NCBI GenBank assembly: GCA_002840905.1
Contig: PHDD01000014.1
Span: forward strand, 138,937 to 202,936
Length of the DNA: 64,000 nt
Origin: Bacteroidetes bacterium HGW-Bacteroidetes-4
GTDB lineage: Bacteria; Bacteroidota; Bacteroidia; Bacteroidales; SZUA-534
Direction: 5' to 3'
How positions within the stretch are numbered: the stretch's first letter is position 1; each line of letters starts with the position of its first letter. Positions 54,131 through 61,659 of the stretch are shown piece by piece. The notes under the pieces were generated by a model, which was given only the letters and a program-made list of their open reading frames with translations, made no database searches and was not told the DNA's origin. Made by a program: the position numbers and the translations under genes.

Positions 54131-54631
54131 ATGCCTGTAAAAATTCACCATACTATTTTTTATAAGATTGGCCTATGGCTCTGGCCAGAACGCCATTTGG
54201 TAAACCATAGTTCGTTTAAACCCAACCAGCAGGTTTTGCTCTACGGCAATGTGTCGATAAAACTGGTAAAGCTCGTTTTGAAAAGCATAGGTAAGAACGG
54301 AAAAGTATTGGTTATTGGCAGAAACAGTCAGCTTACCCGATACCGGAAATTAATGCATTCAAACTATCAGCAACAGGTGATAATCAATCCGTTTTTCGAA
54401 AATTTAACCGAAGGCTCATTAGATACTATTCTCGTTTTTCATGCAAAATTCAAGCCCGATGAACTGTTGACTTTGGCTCACCAGACTGCACAAAAATTAA
54501 AGCACAATGGTCGTCTGCTAATTATTGCCAATAAAAATTCAACAAAAACATATATTGAGCTTTATAAACAACAAGCCAATTTCCAACGCACCAACAGTTC
54601 CTTTCTATTAGCGTTTCAAAAAATACATTAA
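54131..54631 (+). CDS. Methyltransferase-fold-like protein of unknown function in the efflux operon
   Basis: The 166-residue protein has alternating strands and helices like a Rossmann SAM methyltransferase (GKVLVIGRNSQLTRYRKLM, then LDTILVFHAKFKPDELLTLAHQTAQKLKHNGRLLIIAN). The usual GxGxG SAM loop is absent. The family is not recognised with confidence. It lies 29 bp after HlyD and 9 bp before the first ATPase, so it is surely part of the operon. It may be a degenerate or specialised methyltransferase. Confidence 0.7.
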   Translation: MPVKIHHTIFYKIGLWLWPERHLVNHSSFKPNQQVLLYGNVSIKLVKLVLKSIGKNGKVLVIGRNSQLTRYRKLMHSNYQQQVIINPFFENLTEGSLDTILVFHAKFKPDELLTLAHQTAQKLKHNGRLLIIANKNSTKTYIELYKQQANFQRTNSSFLLAFQKIH

Positions 54632-54640
54632 ACCCGGATT

Positions 54641-55597
54641 ATGATTCATATCGAAAATCTATCGAAAAAATACGGAACCATTGAAGCCATAAAAAACATC
54701 GGGCTGCATGTGCATCGGAACGAGCTGTTTGGGCTAATAGGTCCCGATGGAGCAGGAAAAACTACGCTGTTTCGCATACTTACCACCCTGCTCCTTCCCG
54801 ATTCAGGAACAGCGTTGCTCAAAAATTACAATCCGGTAACCGATTATAAAAAAATCAGGGAGCTGATTGGGTATATGCCCGGCCGTTTCAGCCTTTATCA
54901 GGATTTAAGCGTGCAGGAAAATCTTAACTTTTTTGCCACGGTTTTTGGAACCACGCTTGCGGAAAATTATGACCTGATTGCCGACATCTATAAACAGATT
55001 GAGCCCTTTAAAAACCGCCTGGCCGGAAAACTATCGGGTGGAATGAAACAAAAACTGGCTTTGTCGTGCGCCCTGATTCACAAACCGGAAATACTGATTC
55101 TGGATGAACCCACTACCGGTGTTGATGCCGTTTCGCGCCGGGAATTCTGGCAAATGTTAAAAAAACTCCGGGAAAAAGGTATTACTATTCTGGTTAGCAC
55201 TCCTTACATGGACGAAGCCAGTCTTTGCGACCGGGTGGGACTCATTCAAAACGGTTCGCTGCTCACGGTAGATACGCCCGCTAACATTATTACACATTTT
55301 GAAAAAAAGATTTGGGCGGTAAAAGCCCGGAACAAATACCAGTTAATAAATCACATCAGACGCTTTGAACAAACCGATACGGTGTATCCCTTTGGCGAGG
55401 CGCTGCATGTGACTTTAAAAAACAACCCAAAAAATTGCGATTCGCTAATAAACTACCTCCAGAGCAAGGAAAATAAAGAACTAACCGTTTACAGCACCCA
55501 GGCCACTATTGAAGATTGCTTTATGCATTTAATGCCTGACGAAAAGAGGGAACAAGAAGTACGAAACAGGGAACACAGAGAACAGATAAAGGAATAA
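54641..55597 (+). CDS. ABC transporter ATPase, first (YbhF N-half-like)
   Basis: The 318-residue protein has Walker A GPDGAGKTTLFR (about residues 34-45), signature LSGGMKQKLALS and Walker B ILILDEPTTGVD. It corresponds to the first ATPase half of YbhF; in Escherichia coli both halves are fused. Its last 15 or so residues (EKREQEVRNREHREQIKE) are encoded by a heptamer-repeat array that reaches from 55547 to 55602, so the native C-terminus seems to have been replaced or extended by the repeat. It powers export through the two permeases downstream. Confidence 0.93.
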   Translation: MIHIENLSKKYGTIEAIKNIGLHVHRNELFGLIGPDGAGKTTLFRILTTLLLPDSGTALLKNYNPVTDYKKIRELIGYMPGRFSLYQDLSVQENLNFFATVFGTTLAENYDLIADIYKQIEPFKNRLAGKLSGGMKQKLALSCALIHKPEILILDEPTTGVDAVSRREFWQMLKKLREKGITILVSTPYMDEASLCDRVGLIQNGSLLTVDTPANIITHFEKKIWAVKARNKYQLINHIRRFEQTDTVYPFGEALHVTLKNNPKNCDSLINYLQSKENKELTVYSTQATIEDCFMHLMPDEKREQEVRNREHREQIKE

Positions 55598-55602
55598 GGA
55601 AA
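55547..55602 (+). repeat. Left heptamer array of four-helix-bundle cassette 1
   Basis: Eight 7-base units follow without a break: AGGGAAC, AAGAAGT, ACGAAAC, AGGGAAC, ACAGAGA, ACAGATA, AAGGAAT, AAGGAAA. The array encodes the tail of the ATPase gene and ends 5 bp past its stop. Related units occur in inverted direction at 55993-56020. Confidence 0.72.
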
Positions 55603-55637
55603 ATGGATTGAAAAATAATTAATTAAAAACATCTACT

Positions 55638-55988
55638 ATGCAATTTGAAGATTTAGAAGTCTGGAAAGAGTCAATGGATTTGAAAGAATCTGTTTACAAA
55701 ACATTTGCTAATTGTAAAGACTATAGCTTTAAAGATCAAATTCAGCGCGCATCAGTTTCAATTCCTTCTAATATTGCTGAAGGCTTCGACAGACAAACAA
55801 ACAAAGAGTTCATCCAGTTTTTATTTATAGCAAGAGGCTCCTGTTCCGAGCTAAGAACCCAATTGATGTTTGCCAATCGATTAGGTTTCATCGAAGAAAA
55901 AACTTCTGAGCCCTATATTGAAATTACCAGGAAATTATCAGCAATGCTCTTTAATCTTATAAAAACACGCAAAGAACGTTTTAACTAA
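55638..55988 (+). CDS. Four-helix bundle protein (S23/IVP-like), copy 1
   Basis: The 116-residue protein has the family pattern EDLEVWKESMDLKESVY, then FKDQIQRASVSIPSNIAEGF, QFLFIARGSCSELRTQL and a last helix. These proteins were first seen inside intervening sequences of 23S rRNA genes and form four-helix pentamers; the fold is shared with the Avd protein of diversity-generating retroelements. Their function in protein operons is unknown. The gene sits between the two ATPase genes and is bracketed by inverted heptamer arrays. It has no place in a normal YbhGFSR pump, so it appears inserted. Confidence 0.9.
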   Translation: MQFEDLEVWKESMDLKESVYKTFANCKDYSFKDQIQRASVSIPSNIAEGFDRQTNKEFIQFLFIARGSCSELRTQLMFANRLGFIEEKTSEPYIEITRKLSAMLFNLIKTRKERFN

Positions 55989-55992
55989 AAAT

Positions 55993-56020
55993 TATTCTTT
56001 CTCTGTATTCCTTATTCCGT
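55993..56020 (+). repeat. Right heptamer array of cassette 1
   Basis: Four 7-base units: TATTCTT, TCTCTGT, ATTCCTT, ATTCCGT. Their reverse complements (AAGAATA, ACAGAGA, AAGGAAT, ACGGAAT) match units of the left array, so the two arms are inverted. The array runs into a GTG at 56019. Confidence 0.7.
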
Positions 56021-56039
56021 GAACCTTAATGAATCATTT

Positions 56040-56831
56040 ATGGACAATGACAAAAGCATAGAAATCCACGTGCGCAATCTGGTAAAAAAGTTTGGATCGT
56101 TTGTGGCCAATAATAACCTGAGCTTTGATGTTTACCAGGGCGAGATTTTCGGTTTCCTGGGTGCCAACGGAGCGGGTAAAACCACCGCCATGCGCATCTT
56201 ATGCGGATTATCACATCCCACTTCGGGCGAGATTACCGTTGCCGGATTCGATGTTTACAAACAGAAAGAACTTATCAAAAAAAACATCGGGTACATGAGC
56301 CAAAAATTCTCCTTGTACGATGACTTAACCATAGCCGAAAATATGGAGCTGTACGGAGGAATTTATGGCTTATCGCGAAAGCAGATTAAGGTACGCATTG
56401 GCGAACTGCTTGAAAAATTGCAATTAACCGACCGGCAAAGTACCCTGATTGCTGATTTGCCTTTGGGTTGGAAACAAAAGCTGGCCTTTTCGGTTGCCAT
56501 GATACACAAACCACGCATTGTGTTCCTCGACGAACCCACTGGAGGCGTTGATCCCATTACCCGACGCCAGTTTTGGGATTTGATTTACGAAGCAGCAAAC
56601 CAGGGTATTACCTTGTTTGTAACCACGCATTACATGGACGAAGCAGAATATTGCGACCGGGTCAGCATCATGGTCGACGGCCGTATTGATGCCCTGGACA
56701 CTCCGGGAAACCTAAAGAATAAATATCAGGTGCAAAACATGAACGATGTTTTTATAAAAGTTGCCCGACCGGATTTTTTCAGTCAACAGTACACAGTAAG
56801 CAGCAGTCACTTGAATAATCAGATAAATTAA
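56040..56831 (+). CDS. ABC transporter ATPase, second (YbhF C-half-like)
   Basis: I use the ATG at 56040 (MDNDKSIEIHVRNL); a GTG at 56019 lies inside the heptamer array and is less likely. The protein has about 263 residues. Walker A is GANGAGKTTAMR and Walker B is IVFLDEPTGGVD. The signature is LPLGWKQKLAFS rather than LSGGQ; the same LPLGWKQ form is known from the second half of YbhF-type ATPases, so it marks the degenerate site of a hetero-dimer. The final residues (SQQYTVSSSHLNNQIN) come from another repeat array at 56780. Confidence 0.92.
   Translation: MDNDKSIEIHVRNLVKKFGSFVANNNLSFDVYQGEIFGFLGANGAGKTTAMRILCGLSHPTSGEITVAGFDVYKQKELIKKNIGYMSQKFSLYDDLTIAENMELYGGIYGLSRKQIKVRIGELLEKLQLTDRQSTLIADLPLGWKQKLAFSVAMIHKPRIVFLDEPTGGVDPITRRQFWDLIYEAANQGITLFVTTHYMDEAEYCDRVSIMVDGRIDALDTPGNLKNKYQVQNMNDVFIKVARPDFFSQQYTVSSSHLNNQIN
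56780..56810 (+). repeat. Left CAGTnnn heptamer array of cassette 2
   Basis: CAGTCAA, CAGTACA, CAGTAAG, then CAG and CAGTCAC. The first three steps are 7 bases; one 3-base insertion breaks the phase. The array encodes part of the tail of the second ATPase, which ends at 56831. Confidence 0.68.
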
Positions 56832-56844
56832 AACATTTACACTA

Positions 56845-57204
56845 ATGGGATATAATAAACTTCAAGCCTACCAAAAAGCATTTAATCTTGCCTTAAAAAT
56901 ATTTGAAATTTCAAGGACTTTCCCTCCTGAAGAAAAGTATTCTCTAATCGATCAAATACGAAGATCGTCCAGGTCAGTATGCACAAATATGGGAGAAGCT
57001 TATCGAAAAAGAAAGTATGAAAAACATTTTGTAAGCAAGCTAAGCGATTCAGACAGTGAGAATACAGAAACACAAATATGGCTCGATTTTGCTTTGGCAT
57101 TCAACTATATATCGGAACAAATACATAAAGAATTAAAAGCTGAATCGGTTGAAATTGGTAAACTAATTAATTACATGATGAACAACCCGGATAAGTTCAC
57201 TTAA
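56845..57204 (+). CDS. Four-helix bundle protein (S23/IVP-like), copy 2
   Basis: The 119-residue protein has the same family pattern as copy 1 but is clearly diverged: KLQAYQKAFNLALKIFEIS, SLIDQIRRSSRSVCTNMGEAY and SKLSDSDSENTETQIWLDFAL. It lies between the second ATPase and the first permease, 13 bp after the ATPase stop, and is bracketed by inverted CAGTnnn arrays. The divergence from copy 1 and different array words indicate a separate arrival, not local duplication. Confidence 0.9.
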   Translation: MGYNKLQAYQKAFNLALKIFEISRTFPPEEKYSLIDQIRRSSRSVCTNMGEAYRKRKYEKHFVSKLSDSDSENTETQIWLDFALAFNYISEQIHKELKAESVEIGKLINYMMNNPDKFT

Positions 57205-57243
57205 AAATAGTAACCAAAAAATGTGATTTTTATAACGAATAAG

Positions 57244-57275
57244 GCTGAGAACTGCCAACTGATAACTGAAGACTG
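57244..57275 (+). repeat. Right ACTGnnn heptamer array of cassette 2
   Basis: GCTGAGA, ACTGCCA, ACTGATA, ACTGAAG, ACTG with exact 7-base steps (starts 57244, 57251, 57258, 57265, 57272). It is the reverse complement form of the CAGTnnn words at 56780. It ends directly against the permease ATG at 57276. Confidence 0.75.
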
Positions 57276-58382
57276 ATGAAAAGATTCCTGAGTTTTGTAA
57301 AAAAAGAGTTCCTCCACATTTTCCGCGATGTACGGACACTCATCATTATTTTTGGTATTCCGGTGGCTGAAATCCTTATTTTTGGTTTTGCCATCAATAC
57401 CGATTTAAAAGATGCCCGCATAGCCATTCTCGATTTATCGAAAGATGCCACCACGCAAAGGCTTACCAACAAACTGCTGTCGTCTGGATATTTTATTCTT
57501 GAAAAGGAACTCCAAAGCGATAATGAGTTGGAATCGGTATTTAAAGAGGGCAAGGTACGTATGGTACTGGTTTATGAAAACAATTTCGGACAAAAACTTC
57601 AAAAAGAAGGAAAGGCAAGCATCCAGCTTTTACTCGATGCTTCGGAACCCAACACGGCTAACATGCTGCATGGTTACACCACAGGTATTATCAACGACTT
57701 TATGATGAAAGCTTACCCGCTGAATCAGCAAAACATAAGAATAATTCCCAGCGTACGAATGGCTTACAATTCAGAATTAAAAAGTGTGTTTATGTTTGTT
57801 CCGGGTATCATGGCCATTATCCTGATACTGGTTTCCGCCTTAATGACTTCGGTAACCATAACCCGAGAGAAAGAACTGGGAACCATGGAAGTTTTGCTGG
57901 GTTCACCGCTAAAGCCCATCCAGATTATCCTTGGTAAAGTAACACCCTACCTGCTGCTCTCGCTGGTAAATGTAGCCAGTATTCTGGGTCTGGCTTATTT
58001 TGTTTTTGGTTTACCTATTGCCGGAAGCCTGGTGTTGCTTATTGCCGAATGCACCCTGTTTATATTTCTTTCGCTGTCGCTCGGAATACTGATTTCAACG
58101 GTAAGTAAAACCATGCAGCAAGCCATGCTTATTTCCATGGTTGGTTTAATGATGCCCAGCATCTTACTCTCGGGTTTTATTTTCCCGGTGGAGAATATGC
58201 CCGATATTTTGTATTACCTGAGTTTTATAATGCCTCCCCGGTGGTTTATCGAAATTTTAAAAAGTGTGATGATAAAAGGCGTTGGCTTTTCGTACATCTG
58301 GAAAGAAACGCTGATTCTTTCCCTAATGACGCTGGTATTTATTTTTATCAGCATCAAAAAATTTAAAATTAGGCTTGAATAA
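57276..58382 (+). CDS. ABC-2 type permease (YbhS-like)
   Basis: The 368-residue protein starts with a membrane helix (TLIIIFGIPVAEILIFGFAI). A periplasmic loop of about 130 residues follows, then five C-terminal membrane helices from about residue 168 (VFMFVPGIMAIILILVSALMTSV) with the REKELGTMEVLLGSPL loop. This is the ABC2 membrane 3 layout of YbhS/YbhR. It pairs with the permease at 58521 to form the pore. Its start codon directly abuts the cassette 2 array. Confidence 0.93.
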   Translation: MKRFLSFVKKEFLHIFRDVRTLIIIFGIPVAEILIFGFAINTDLKDARIAILDLSKDATTQRLTNKLLSSGYFILEKELQSDNELESVFKEGKVRMVLVYENNFGQKLQKEGKASIQLLLDASEPNTANMLHGYTTGIINDFMMKAYPLNQQNIRIIPSVRMAYNSELKSVFMFVPGIMAIILILVSALMTSVTITREKELGTMEVLLGSPLKPIQIILGKVTPYLLLSLVNVASILGLAYFVFGLPIAGSLVLLIAECTLFIFLSLSLGILISTVSKTMQQAMLISMVGLMMPSILLSGFIFPVENMPDILYYLSFIMPPRWFIEILKSVMIKGVGFSYIWKETLILSLMTLVFIFISIKKFKIRLE

Positions 58383-58396
58383 ATTCAATGAGCAAT

Positions 58397-58452
58397 GAGT
58401 ACGCAGTTTGCAGTCTTCAGTGGGCATCAGGCAAACAACAGCTGGCAATAAA
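58397..58452 (+). repeat. Solo heptamer array between the permease genes
   Basis: Units GCAGTTT, GCAGTCT, TCAGTGG, GCATCAG, GCAAACA, ACAGCTG, GCAATAA run in 7-base steps from 58404. The first three hold the CAGT word of cassette 2. There is no four-helix gene here, so this may be a remnant or seed array. The whole spacer is 138 bp. Confidence 0.55.
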
Positions 58453-58520
58453 CAAGTAATAACAGTAAAAAAACGGAGCAACCACCGCGAGGTGAAATAA
58501 TAAAAATATAAAACAAGGCA

Positions 58521-59639
58521 ATGAAAACAATATTTTTCCTTTTACAGAAAGAATTCCGGCAGATACGACGCAATAAAACTATTTTGCCCATTATTTTTGT
58601 GCTGCCCATTGTGCAACTGCTCATTTTGGTTCATGCCACTACTTTTGAAATAAAACAGGTAAACCTTTGTATCGTCGATCAGGATGGTTCGGCCATTTCA
58701 AAACAACTAGTGCATCAAATGGAAGGCTCTTCGTTTTTTAAAATCACGGCCTCAACCTTTTCGATGGAGCAGGCGCAACAACAACTCGACAGGAATAAAG
58801 CCGATATGATTGTTCGCATTCCGGCAAATTTCAGCCGTAACCTGATGCAACAAAAACAGGCTCCATTGCAATTAATTCCAAACGCCATTAACGCCAATTT
58901 TGCCACGTTGTCGTTTAATTACCTTACCCAGGTGGTACAAAGCTTCAATAAAAACCTGATTGTTGAATGGTCGGGTGCGCTAAGTCCGGTACCGATAAAA
59001 CACATATCGGTTCAGGCCAGGTTTTGGTACAATCCCGAGATGAATTACAAATGGTACATGTATCCTGGTATTATGGTAATATTAATAACTATGATTGGAA
59101 TGTTTTTATCAGGATTAAACCTGGTACGCGAAAAAGAGATGGGAACCAGCGAGCAACTCAACGTTAGTCCCATGAAAAAACACCATTTCATCATCGGAAA
59201 ACTGCTGCCTTTTTTAATCATCGGAATGTTTGAACTGGTTTTAGCTACGCTTTTGGGCCGTCTGGTTTATCAGGTTCCTTTGGTTGGCAGTGTTTGGGTA
59301 TTGAGTGCCTTTACCTTTGTTTATTTACTGGTAGTTTTAGGACTTGGCCTTCTAATCAGCACGCTGGCCGAAACCCAGCAACAAATGATGTTTGTAGCCT
59401 TCTTTATTATTATTGTATTTATTTTGCTGAGCGGAATTTTTACACCTACCGAGAGCATGCCCCTTTGGGTACAACAATTTAATGTCATTAATCCTCTTGC
59501 CTATTTTATGCGGGTGCTTCGGATGCTAATGTTAAAAGGTGCAGGATTTGCAAACCTGCTCAGTGAGTTTATCTATTTAAGTATTTATGCTGTAATTGTA
59601 CTGAGTATGGCAACCTGGCGTTACCGCAAAACAGCTTAA
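58521..59639 (+). CDS. ABC-2 type permease (YbhR-like)
   Basis: The 372-residue protein has the same plan as its neighbour: an N-terminal helix (ILPIIFVLPIVQLLILVHAT), a periplasmic loop to about residue 175, then five helices from WYMYPGIMVILITMIGMFLSGL onward with VREKEMGTSEQLNVSPM. It ends the efflux operon. Its last 4 bp overlap the end of the convergent glycosyltransferase gene, with no terminator visible. Confidence 0.93.
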   Translation: MKTIFFLLQKEFRQIRRNKTILPIIFVLPIVQLLILVHATTFEIKQVNLCIVDQDGSAISKQLVHQMEGSSFFKITASTFSMEQAQQQLDRNKADMIVRIPANFSRNLMQQKQAPLQLIPNAINANFATLSFNYLTQVVQSFNKNLIVEWSGALSPVPIKHISVQARFWYNPEMNYKWYMYPGIMVILITMIGMFLSGLNLVREKEMGTSEQLNVSPMKKHHFIIGKLLPFLIIGMFELVLATLLGRLVYQVPLVGSVWVLSAFTFVYLLVVLGLGLLISTLAETQQQMMFVAFFIIIVFILLSGIFTPTESMPLWVQQFNVINPLAYFMRVLRMLMLKGAGFANLLSEFIYLSIYAVIVLSMATWRYRKTA

Positions 59640-60796
59640 ATAGCTGCTGGCCATTTTTGGTTGGTACGGTAGCTGCCTTTAAATAAAATTGAAACTGCAG
59701 CTATTACCACATATAAGGCATAAAAGAGTTCAAACAAAGGGATGTAAGCTATCAGCCTGCGTTGGTTAAAAAACGGGGCTACCCAAAAAAAGAACCAGCC
59801 ATCGATGGCCGTTTTGAAAAAGAAAACAAAAAGCAGGGGTTTGTAAAAATCAAGGTTATAAATCATTAACAATGCACTCAATACAAAGGTGAGTGAGATA
59901 CCAAAAACCACCCCGGCCGTAAAAAGGGTATCGCTATCGGTATAGCCCGGTGTTTTTGAAGCCCAGCGAAAGCGTTGATTAAAAAACTGCCTCCAGGTAG
60001 CTGCACTTTTTGTTTCGACCAGTGCCTGCTGTGATTTTACAAAATGAATGGTTTCCGGATAACGGCTTTTAACCTGATGCATCAGAAACACATCGTCGCC
60101 CGAAAGAAATTCCTTTTTAAATGGATCGGAAAACTCGTTGTAAACCGCGCGGGTAAAAGCCAGGTTGGCTCCGTTGCACATAATGGGGCGGTTAATTCCG
60201 GCAGCCCCTCCGGTGGTTCCAATTAAGCTTACAAACTCAATTCCCTGGAACTTTTGCAACCACGAACTTCCCATCTGAATAGTTACCGGACCAATAAGAA
60301 GTCCTGCCTCCTGGGTTTCGTAATAATCAATCATGGTGGCAAGCCACCGGGGTGGGTGGCTGCAATCGGCATCGCTGGTTATAATTAAATCGCCTTTTGA
60401 ATAAGTAATTCCTGTTTCCAAAGCAGCTTTTTTCCCTTTCTTCCCTTCCTGATTGGCCAGGTAATTCAATTGCTTATATTGTGAAGCCAGTTTCTGAGCC
60501 AATTGGGTAGAACCATCGGTAGAATGATCGTCGATAAGCAGTATCTCGACCAGGGTAGTTTGCACCCGCTGGTGAACCAGGCCTTTGACACAAGCCTCCA
60601 GATTATCCAACTCGTTACAAAAGGGAATCAGAATGCTTACCCGGGTATGATGTTGTTTTTGTTTTTGGGTGTAGTTCACCAGCCCATTCCATCCCGAAAG
60701 GAATCCCATCATCACAAACAGATACATAAGCGAAAAAACTACCGCGAAAAGCCAGACGATATAAAAAAAGTTCATAGCCAACATTTTGTAACTCAA
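59636..60796 (-). CDS. Membrane glycosyltransferase family 2
   Basis: The 386-residue protein has an N-terminal membrane helix (FYIVWLFAVVFSLMYLFVM). The GT2 domain has VSILIPFCNELDNLEACV, LIDDHSTDGST, the metal-binding ITSDADCSHPPRW and the QRFRWASKTPG motif. Several C-terminal helices follow (FGISLTFVLSALLMIY onward). It builds a glycan or lipid-linked sugar at the inner membrane; the product is unknown. It is convergent to the efflux operon and lies 49 bp before pgl. Confidence 0.9.
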   Translation of the reverse strand: MSYKMLAMNFFYIVWLFAVVFSLMYLFVMMGFLSGWNGLVNYTQKQKQHHTRVSILIPFCNELDNLEACVKGLVHQRVQTTLVEILLIDDHSTDGSTQLAQKLASQYKQLNYLANQEGKKGKKAALETGITYSKGDLIITSDADCSHPPRWLATMIDYYETQEAGLLIGPVTIQMGSSWLQKFQGIEFVSLIGTTGGAAGINRPIMCNGANLAFTRAVYNEFSDPFKKEFLSGDDVFLMHQVKSRYPETIHFVKSQQALVETKSAATWRQFFNQRFRWASKTPGYTDSDTLFTAGVVFGISLTFVLSALLMIYNLDFYKPLLFVFFFKTAIDGWFFFWVAPFFNQRRLIAYIPLFELFYALYVVIAAVSILFKGSYRTNQKWPAAI

Positions 60797-60845
60797 AGAT
60801 AGGCTATTTTACCGGCTTAAGAAAAACACAAAAAAGATTGCTTAC

Positions 60846-61568
60846 TTATTCATCGAGTAATTTTGCTGCATCCTGATCGAGAATCCAGCTAAGTTTTCCA
60901 GTTAGCGGCTGCACCCGCGATGCCGGATAGTTATGATATCCCGGCTCAACTTTAAAAAGCTCTTTGAGCACTTTTGCTTTTCCGGCCCCGGTAACCAAAA
61001 ATCGGATTTGAGCTGCGTTATTAATTAGTAATCCGGTTAAAGTAACGCGGTTTTGCTGATTGTAAGGATTTATAGTTGCTGCCACCCAGGCCTCCGAATC
61101 AAACAGGGCAATGGAAGGAGGAAAAATGGAGGCGGTATGTCCGTCATCACCCATCCCCAGCAACATTATATCAAATTGGGGAATTCCGTCGACAATGGGA
61201 ACAAACTGACCAATTTCGGCAGCATAACGCTCTGCTTCAAGTTCCGGATGCTGCTCTCCCCTAATCCGATGAATGTTTGCTTCCGGTAGGTTTATTTTAT
61301 CAAAAAGTGTTTTTTTTGTATTTCCATAATTACTTTCAGGGCTGTCGGGTGCTACGCAACGCTCATCGACCCAAAAAAAATGAAGGCGCTGCCAGTCCAT
61401 CTTATCGGCATAAATGTTTGCCCATTGCTCAAAGAGTATATAAGGCGTGTTTCCTCCGGATACCGCAAGGGTAATGGTTTCCTTATCCAGTCCCTGGATA
61501 ATTTGATAAAGTTCCTCGGCCAGATTTTCTGCTGCTGCTTCTTTTGTTTTAAATATGTTGTAGTTCAT
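60846..61568 (-). CDS. pgl: 6-phosphogluconolactonase
   Basis: I use the ATG at 61568 (MNYNIFKTKEAAAENLAEEL), since the 23 residues before it look like leader DNA. The 240-residue protein has ITLAVSGGNTPYILFEQW (about 32-49), FFWVDERCVAPDSPESNYG and LLGMGDDGHTASIFPPS, the three hallmark blocks of Pgl. It hydrolyses 6-phosphogluconolactone made by Zwf. It lies 91 bp after zwf copy 2 and likely forms an operon with it. The only pgl in the window serves both zwf copies. Confidence 0.94.
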   Translation of the reverse strand: MNYNIFKTKEAAAENLAEELYQIIQGLDKETITLAVSGGNTPYILFEQWANIYADKMDWQRLHFFWVDERCVAPDSPESNYGNTKKTLFDKINLPEANIHRIRGEQHPELEAERYAAEIGQFVPIVDGIPQFDIMLLGMGDDGHTASIFPPSIALFDSEAWVAATINPYNQQNRVTLTGLLINNAAQIRFLVTGAGKAKVLKELFKVEPGYHNYPASRVQPLTGKLSWILDQDAAKLLDE

Positions 61569-61659
61569 TGGAATCGTTGTTTTTTTTAAGCGAATTGCCG
61601 AAAAATAATTCTCAGCAATATTCAATATATTTCTCAATGCCTGGCATTATCGTGCGACT

